Below are positions 60,358 through 64,000 of a DNA stretch of 64,000 nt, piece by piece. The DNA comes from a virus, in the IMG/VR virus record IMGVR_UViG_3300010158_000036, positions 1 to 64,000 of that record; one strand, 5' to 3'. The translations under genes and the position numbers were made by a program. How positions within the stretch are numbered: the stretch's first letter is position 1; every line of letters begins with the position of its first letter. The notes below the pieces were generated by a model, which was given only the letters and a program-made list of their open reading frames with translations, searched no databases and was not told where the DNA came from.

Positions 60358-60386
60358 ATTATAACAAACACTAAAACCCTTGTAAA
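60358..60386 (-). promoter_or_regulatory. Sigma70-like promoter P7
   Basis: TTTACA (60386-60381), 17 bp, TATAAT (60363-60358) on the minus strand. About 30 bp upstream and the stretch TATAATTACTATAGAAAATA match P1, with no TAAGGA leader. Confidence 0.75.
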
Positions 60387-60492
60387 GCAAAAAATGATGA
60401 AATGAGAAAATAATTATAATGAGTTCCAAGATAAAATTGCTGAAACCAGAAAAATACTAATTCCGGCAATTCTATTATATTTTATATTTATC

Positions 60493-61236
60493 TCACTCTA
60501 TTGTACGAAATTTCTTAACTATAAATTTTAGAATTTGTGATCTCACAATATCAGATTCATCAAATTCAAATGTAGTAATTCCATTTTCCAATGATTCAGT
60601 ATCGTTAAAAGTATTAAATACCTTTTCGAATCCACTATTTTTAATATCTGGTTGCATCTTGTCTCCTGCTAAAATTAATTTACTGTTCTCTCCTATGCGA
60701 CTCATTACAGTTAAAATTTCAGTTTTTTCTAGTTGTTGTGATTCATCCACTAATACAAACATATTATCCCACGTATGGCCTCTAGTGTGGTTAAGCGGCA
60801 TTGTATCAATAACTCCCGCTTTTTTTATTTTAAGAATATCACAATCTTCCACAATCTTGTTGATTAACTCAAACATGACTGCATTATATGGGGCCGTTTT
60901 CTCGGCTTCAGATCCTGGCAAAAACCCCATAGATTTAGAAGCACTTTCAACCATAGCTCTTACATATAGTAATTTTTCACAGGTTTTATTTTTAATCATA
61001 GTTAAAGCACAAAAAACACTCGTCCATGATTTTCCCGTACCAGCCGGGCCCTGAATTATAACAACCTTGATATTTGGATCATTAATAATTGCTATTAATT
61101 CTTTTTGTTTTTCTGTTAGTTTAAAACTGCGCTTCTTGAATTTAAAATCTAATTTATTGAAATTTTCAGTTAAGGCTGTTTCAACTTCTTTGAATTCAAC
61201 TCTTCTTGGTTTCTTCTCGCGTTTTACAGTTGCCAT
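60493..61236 (-). CDS. phoH: PhoH-like ATPase
   Basis: The start MATVKREKKPRR at 61236 is supported by a late box just upstream; the longer frame would run into the divergent gene. The 247-residue protein has Walker A GPAGTGKS, RAMVESASKSMGFLPGSEAE, Walker B FVLVDESQQ and a sensor-like SDIVRSQIL. PhoH-like proteins are common in marine T4-like phages; RNA-helicase/RNase-related activity is suspected for the family. Confidence 0.92.
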   Translation of the reverse strand: MATVKREKKPRRVEFKEVETALTENFNKLDFKFKKRSFKLTEKQKELIAIINDPNIKVVIIQGPAGTGKSWTSVFCALTMIKNKTCEKLLYVRAMVESASKSMGFLPGSEAEKTAPYNAVMFELINKIVEDCDILKIKKAGVIDTMPLNHTRGHTWDNMFVLVDESQQLEKTEILTVMSRIGENSKLILAGDKMQPDIKNSGFEKVFNTFNDTESLENGITTFEFDESDIVRSQILKFIVKKFRTIE

Positions 61237-61244
61237 ATATGAAT

Positions 61245-61252
61245 TATTTATA
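61245..61252 (-). promoter_or_regulatory. Late promoter TATAAATA for PhoH
   Basis: Perfect box; predicted +1 at 61239, 3 nt from the ATG at 61236. A second box for the divergent gene lies 10 bp away. Confidence 0.6.
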
Positions 61253-61262
61253 ACCCTATAAT

Positions 61263-61270
61263 TATAAATA
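61263..61270 (+). promoter_or_regulatory. Late promoter TATAAATA for DUF5856-like gene
   Basis: Perfect box on the plus strand; predicted +1 at 61276, 2 nt before the ATG at 61278. Confidence 0.6.
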
Positions 61271-61277
61271 GTTTCAT

Positions 61278-61637
61278 ATGAACCTACAATTATCACTATT
61301 CCTTGCCGTTCTTAACCAAATCCGAGTAGATCACTGGCAAACTAAAAGTTTCGCATCTCACATGGCTCTAGGAACTGCATATGATGAGCTTGATGATATC
61401 TTTGACGACTTTATTGAAAAGTTTTATGGGCGTGAAGATGTTTCAACAGAACAAGTACTATATTCTGTGGAAATTGAATCATATAGAGGAGATTCGGTAA
61501 CAAGATATATAAATCTCAAAAATACACTTCTTGAATATCTTTGCACTATTACGATGGATAAACCAGATTTAAAAAATATTCAAGATGAAATTGAAGGGAT
61601 TCTTAATCACTTGATTTATCGGTTGAGACAATCATAA
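61278..61637 (+). CDS. DUF5856-like protein
   Basis: The 119-residue protein has LSLFLAVLNQIRVDHWQTKS, FASHMALGTAYDELDDIFDD and FIEKFYGR, the pattern of a phage family with a four-helix, ferritin-like layout (HWQT, H.ALG..YDEL). Function unknown. Single plus-strand gene between PhoH and the convergent lysis cassette. Confidence 0.75.
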   Translation: MNLQLSLFLAVLNQIRVDHWQTKSFASHMALGTAYDELDDIFDDFIEKFYGREDVSTEQVLYSVEIESYRGDSVTRYINLKNTLLEYLCTITMDKPDLKNIQDEIEGILNHLIYRLRQS

Positions 61638-61655
61638 ACATAAAGGTATAAAAGG

Positions 61656-61693
61656 AAATCCCTGCCAAGCGAACTATAACTTGGCAGGGATTT
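61656..61693. terminator. Bidirectional terminator
   Basis: Perfect 14-bp inverted repeat AAATCCCTGCCAAG...CTTGGCAGGGATTT with a 10-nt loop, between convergent genes, with A/T runs on both sides. Confidence 0.9.
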
Positions 61694-61715
61694 CGTTGGG
61701 GTTATCAGAATTAAT

Positions 61716-61976
61716 TTATTTACCATTTCCGATTATCAGCGCTTGTCTCCAAGAGAAATCGGAATGAAATACTTGTCCAGTGCCTGTTAGAGTACCTTCT
61801 TTGAATTGATACACAACTCCAGGTTGTAATGTAATCATCGGGGGACTATACAGGGCTGATGCTGTCAATTTTGCGTTGTTTTCTTTTGCCAAGGAGGAGG
61901 ATGCGCAATTCGACATTAGCAGAATCATTTCCGCCAGCACTAATAATTTGAGTACATTTCTGAATTTCATCTTCAA
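61716..61976 (-). CDS. o-Spanin (Rz1-like lipoprotein)
   Basis: The 86-residue protein has a basic start, a hydrophobic segment and a lipobox-like LLMSNC (about 19-24), so it should be an outer-membrane lipoprotein. It overlaps the preceding gene in another frame, the classic Rz/Rz1 arrangement. With the inner protein it would fuse host membranes at the end of lysis. Its C-terminal part is beta-like, unusual for short Rz1 proteins. Confidence 0.6.
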   Translation of the reverse strand: MKMKFRNVLKLLVLAEMILLMSNCASSSLAKENNAKLTASALYSPPMITLQPGVVYQFKEGTLTGTGQVFHSDFSWRQALIIGNGK

Positions 61977-62073
61977 TTTTATCTAGTTCAGTTTCGAATT
62001 GCCACCTCGTCCATGCAGAATAAGCATTGCAAGCAGAAATGAGTGCCTGGAGAAATACATTCAGTGTATTCAT
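61846..62073 (-). CDS. i-Spanin-like protein
   Basis: The 75-residue protein has an N-terminal hydrophobic helix (TLNVFLQALISACNAYSAWT) and a coiled-coil-like TELDKIEDEIQKCTQ with a basic end (LGKRKQRKID). It overlaps the lipoprotein gene by 131 bp in a different frame. Position behind the holin-like gene supports an Rz-type role. Confidence 0.55.
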   Translation of the reverse strand: MNTLNVFLQALISACNAYSAWTRWQFETELDKIEDEIQKCTQIISAGGNDSANVELRILLLGKRKQRKIDSISPV

Positions 62074-62083
62074 TGTTATTCTG

Positions 62084-62299
62084 TTACTTTGGTGCGCCTG
62101 GGGTTGTTGGAGGCACTCCAGTGTCCTTGGCTTTCAGAATATTAAGTGCAAGAAAATCTAGCACGACATAAACTTTAGACCATGTTGAACCGGGTGCGGG
62201 TGTTGGCGAAATTGATGCCACGGCAGATGCGAGAGCAATAACTGCGGTTACGATGCCAAACCAGTTTTGTGATTGTAGATTTGATAGAATTTCTGTCAT
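62084..62299 (-). CDS. Holin-like small membrane protein
   Basis: The 71-residue protein has a hydrophobic stretch WFGIVTAVIALASAVASISP and a second weaker one (VYVVLDFLALNIL), with a Pro/Gly-rich end. Place directly before the spanin genes suggests a holin. No sequence family can be named. Confidence 0.5.
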   Translation of the reverse strand: MTEILSNLQSQNWFGIVTAVIALASAVASISPTPAPGSTWSKVYVVLDFLALNILKAKDTGVPPTTPGAPK

Positions 62300-62338
62300 A
62301 TTTTTATTTTGTTATGAGAATTGAATTATCCTCAATTC

Positions 62339-62346
62339 TATTTATA
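62339..62346 (-). promoter_or_regulatory. Late promoter TATAAATA for lysis cassette
   Basis: Perfect box on the minus strand; predicted leader of about 34 nt before the ATG at 62299. Confidence 0.6.
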
Positions 62347-62395
62347 TAAATTACCTAATAGTTTTGACAATATGTGAATAAAAGTGATGCTAATA

Positions 62396-62403
62396 TATAA
62401 ATA
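62396..62403 (+). promoter_or_regulatory. Late promoter TATAAATA, rightward
   Basis: Perfect box on the plus strand; predicted +1 at 62409, 2 nt before an ATG at 62411. Confidence 0.6.
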
Positions 62404-62410
62404 AGAATAG

Positions 62411-62488
62411 ATGCTGATCGCGATGTTTGAACCATCCACCAGCTTTTCACTAGCCAATTACAACTACTATGAAACAAGAAAAATATAA
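62411..62488 (+). CDS. Possible 25-aa leaderless peptide
   Basis: The frame begins MLIAMFEPSTSFSLANYNYY and ends in ETRKI. Its only support is the late box 7 bp upstream. It overlaps the following frame by 20 bp and may be a remnant. Confidence 0.3.
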   Translation: MLIAMFEPSTSFSLANYNYYETRKI

Positions 62489-62570
62489 TACAAAAGTATA
62501 TATACCCGAAGGTTTAACCTGTAAAAGCCCATACGTTTATTGGATTCAACATATTCCATCTATGATATAA
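62469..62570 (+). pseudogene. N-terminal remnant of a GIY-YIG-type homing endonuclease
   Basis: The 33-residue frame reads MKQEKYNTKVYIPEGLTCKS, then PYVYWIQHIPSMI and stops. The KVYIPEG...SPYVYWI part resembles the start of phage GIY-YIG endonucleases. It is cut off by a palindromic insertion, and the rest of the family pattern resumes in another frame at 62590. Confidence 0.45.
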
Positions 62571-62598
62571 CATAGATGGAATATCATAGATGGAATAT
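62551..62598. repeat. 14-bp palindrome plus extra direct copy
   Basis: ATATTCCATCTATG (62551-62564) faces CATAGATGGAATAT (62571-62584) across 6 bp, and a second identical right arm follows at 62585-62598. It lies exactly where the endonuclease frame is broken. Confidence 0.8.
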
Positions 62599-62844
62599 GA
62601 AAAGTCCACATGTGATTCTTCATTACACATGACAGAATCTGGTTATAAAACATCATCGGAATATGTTGAAGAATTAATAGAAAGAGATGGTTTGGCTTCT
62701 TTTAGAGTATTATGTATTCGACATTTTGCAACACCTAAAGAGGTTACTGATTATGAAAAGAAATTTCTTACCAAAGTAGATGCTAAGAATCACCTGAGAT
62801 ATATCAATAAGAATAACGGTTGGGGAGAACCACTCTCAGAATAA
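62590..62844 (+). pseudogene. Central fragment of the GIY-YIG-like endonuclease
   Basis: The 84-residue frame contains MTESGYKTSSEYVEELIERD, GLASFRVLCIRHFATPKEVT and YEKKFLTKVDAKNHLRYINK. This pattern (TSSKxV.ELI..GL..F.VLRIRHF...YE..FL.KV.AK) is known from phage GIY-YIG/Hef-like homing proteins. The catalytic N-terminal part is missing here. Confidence 0.55.
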
Positions 62845-62856
62845 ACTATAAGGAAA

Positions 62857-63354
62857 ATGAGAGAGACCATCAATAATAAATCAGATGAAGAAAAAGCTAT
62901 CAGTAAACAAAAAGAACTTGATACAAAAAATAATAAATCTCCAGAAGAAAAAGCTATCAGTAAACAAAAAAGACTCGATACAAATAATAATAAATCACCA
63001 GAAGCAAAAGCGGCAAAAAAACAAAAAGAACTTGAAACCAAAAATAATAAAACTCCAGAAGAAAAAGCAGAAACTAGTAAAAAAATGAGGGATGCTAAGA
63101 TTAATAGAAATCCTGAAGAAAAAGCCGCATATGCTAAAAAACAGAGAGAGGCTAGAAAAGATTTGAGATTCTATGACAAACCTGGAGAAAAATATAAGAT
63201 GTTCAAAGAACAACCAGAAGATACATCATGGGTTCTTAGATTAAATATAAAAGAATTAAAGGATCTTGGTTACCCATTATATGATCACCCAGATAAACAG
63301 TCCAAAAGGTTTCAATATCCACCAAAAGATCCAACTTGGATTCTTAGAAAATAA
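62857..63354 (+). CDS. Repeat-containing C-terminal part of endonuclease-like gene
   Basis: The 165-residue frame starts 12 bp behind the former. It has five ~20-residue repeats NNKSPEEKAISKQKELDTK, highly charged, then a C-terminal part with two copies of a KxPxDxxWxLR motif (EDTSWVLRLN, KDPTWILRK). Such repeats form the DNA-binding tail of phage homing proteins. Whether it is expressed alone is unclear; the frame differs from that of the central fragment. Confidence 0.5.
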   Translation: MRETINNKSDEEKAISKQKELDTKNNKSPEEKAISKQKRLDTNNNKSPEAKAAKKQKELETKNNKTPEEKAETSKKMRDAKINRNPEEKAAYAKKQREARKDLRFYDKPGEKYKMFKEQPEDTSWVLRLNIKELKDLGYPLYDHPDKQSKRFQYPPKDPTWILRK

Positions 63355-63366
63355 ATGAATGGTTTT

Positions 63367-63579
63367 TCAATGTCCTAAACCTAAACACAACGGGCAATTA
63401 CAAGCAATGCTATTAGGACACCTATTCTGCCCACCAATGAATCCGGTACCGCTGCATAAGTCACATGATTTATGTTTGCAGTGCAATTCTACATTATCGC
63501 CGACGATTTCATTAAGTTGCCCTAGATGACGTACCGGAAGATGCGTCAGAAATTCTTTGTTATTTTGATTAGAGTCCAT
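63367..63579 (-). CDS. Cysteine-rich zinc-finger-like protein
   Basis: The 70-residue protein has CKHKSCDLCSGTGFIGG and CPNSIACNCPLCLGLGH. Two CxxCxGxG-type units resemble the DnaJ central zinc domain. It should bind one or two zinc ions. Function unknown. Confidence 0.6.
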   Translation of the reverse strand: MDSNQNNKEFLTHLPVRHLGQLNEIVGDNVELHCKHKSCDLCSGTGFIGGQNRCPNSIACNCPLCLGLGH

Positions 63580-63592
63580 ATAATTCTATTTA

Positions 63593-63940
63593 TCATTTGG
63601 ATGCGGCCCATAACAATCCAATGTTCGCCAAACAATAACACAACCATATGAAACTCCATGGATATTTCCCTTGTAGAAAATACGAAATCGCCACGATAAA
63701 ATACATTCCTGCAGAAATACCAACAGCTATTGTATTAATGGTTATCGGTGGTATCATCTCAAACTCCTTACTTAATTCACGATTCATCAAATTACACTTT
63801 GTAAGATAATCATTATCATCACTTCGGCACGAGCATTGAACAACCCGATTCATCTCAAATGAGTAATTACCTTTGGGTTTTCTAGGTCCTGCAATTACTG
63901 GAATTGATTCGATTTCCATTGCGTAGGGCTCAGGTTTCAT
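63593..63940 (-). CDS. Membrane protein with two C-terminal spans
   Basis: The 115-residue protein begins MKPEPYAMEIESIPVIAGPR, has a CSC motif near 37 and two membrane helices at ~68-90 (TINTIAVGISAGMYFIVAIS) and ~95-113 (SFIWLCYCLANIGLLWA). The N-terminal 60 residues are soluble. Not recognised. The last 60 bp of the window hold no gene I can define. Confidence 0.55.
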   Translation of the reverse strand: MKPEPYAMEIESIPVIAGPRKPKGNYSFEMNRVVQCSCRSDDNDYLTKCNLMNRELSKEFEMIPPITINTIAVGISAGMYFIVAISYFLQGKYPWSFIWLCYCLANIGLLWAASK

Positions 63941-64000
63941 GATCTTTATTTTGATATATTAATTGGATATGCAAAAGACATAAAGGAATGCAAGTTAGCC

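Noticed and set aside
1-64000. Genome-wide stop codon recoding
   Set aside because: Two in-frame stops are of different type (TAA and TGA), while ATGA overlaps show that TGA ends many genes.
1-64000. CRISPR array or tRNA genes
   Set aside because: No regularly spaced direct repeats and no cloverleaf-like segments were seen; the tandem repeats found are inside fibre genes.
63946-64000. Possible end of a minus-strand gene entering from the right edge
   Set aside because: Only 17 codons are visible before a stop; not enough to call a gene.

Overview
The window is 64 kb of a low-GC, T4-like myovirus (contractile-tailed phage) of a Gram-negative host. The evidence is a nearly complete T4-type baseplate gene set (homologues or positional equivalents of gp4, 53, 48, 27, 5, 25, 6, 7, 8, 26, a gp54/gp19-like tube protein and a tape measure protein), the T4 replication/late-transcription cluster 33-59-32, T4-type late promoters (TATAAATA), PhoH, and a lysis cassette with a lipobox o-spanin. 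No host genes, tRNAs, integrase or CRISPR array were seen. A divergent, probably uncultured, T4-superfamily phage is the best reading.

Layout. Positions 1-15185 (minus) hold tail-fibre and adhesin genes: a BspA-like fragment at the left edge, fibres with shared N-termini, a fibre with a GC-rich insert, a YadA-like plus collagen-like fibre, and a tail-collar plus RCC1-propeller fibre. Between them lie an M15 endolysin, a glycosyltransferase-like protein and a sulfotransferase. Positions 15130-34727 (minus) are the baseplate: DUF4815 protein, gp8, a beta-helix spike, a gp7-position protein, gp6, gp25, an MBG/3D-domain protein, a gp5 split into two genes (OB+CHAP, and beta-helix needle), gp27, gp53 and gp48. 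At 34745 the strand switches: gp4, a possible ADP-ribosyltransferase, a conserved protein, the gp54/gp19-like protein, gp26 with a likely -1 frameshift extension, and the tape measure protein run rightwards to 40266.

Positions 40263-61236 (minus) hold replication and nucleotide genes: thioredoxin-like protein, gp32, gp59, gp33, histidine phosphatase, NAD+-dependent DNA ligase, two cytidylate-type deaminases, a DnaQ-like exonuclease and PhoH. They also hold some 35 small early genes of unknown function, several of them broken. Positions 61278-64000 hold a DUF5856-like gene, the holin/spanin cassette, a decayed GIY-YIG homing endonuclease and two small unknowns.

Two promoter classes are visible. 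Seven sigma70-like promoters (TTTACA or TGTACA, exactly 17 bp, TATATT/TATAAT/TAGAAT) serve early units; five carry a conserved TAAGGA leader, and two are near-duplicates followed by structured, ORF-less RNA. Late TATAAATA boxes stand in front of structural genes, often so close to the ATG that the mRNA should be leaderless or nearly so. The gp33 homologue is the expected partner of the late promoters.
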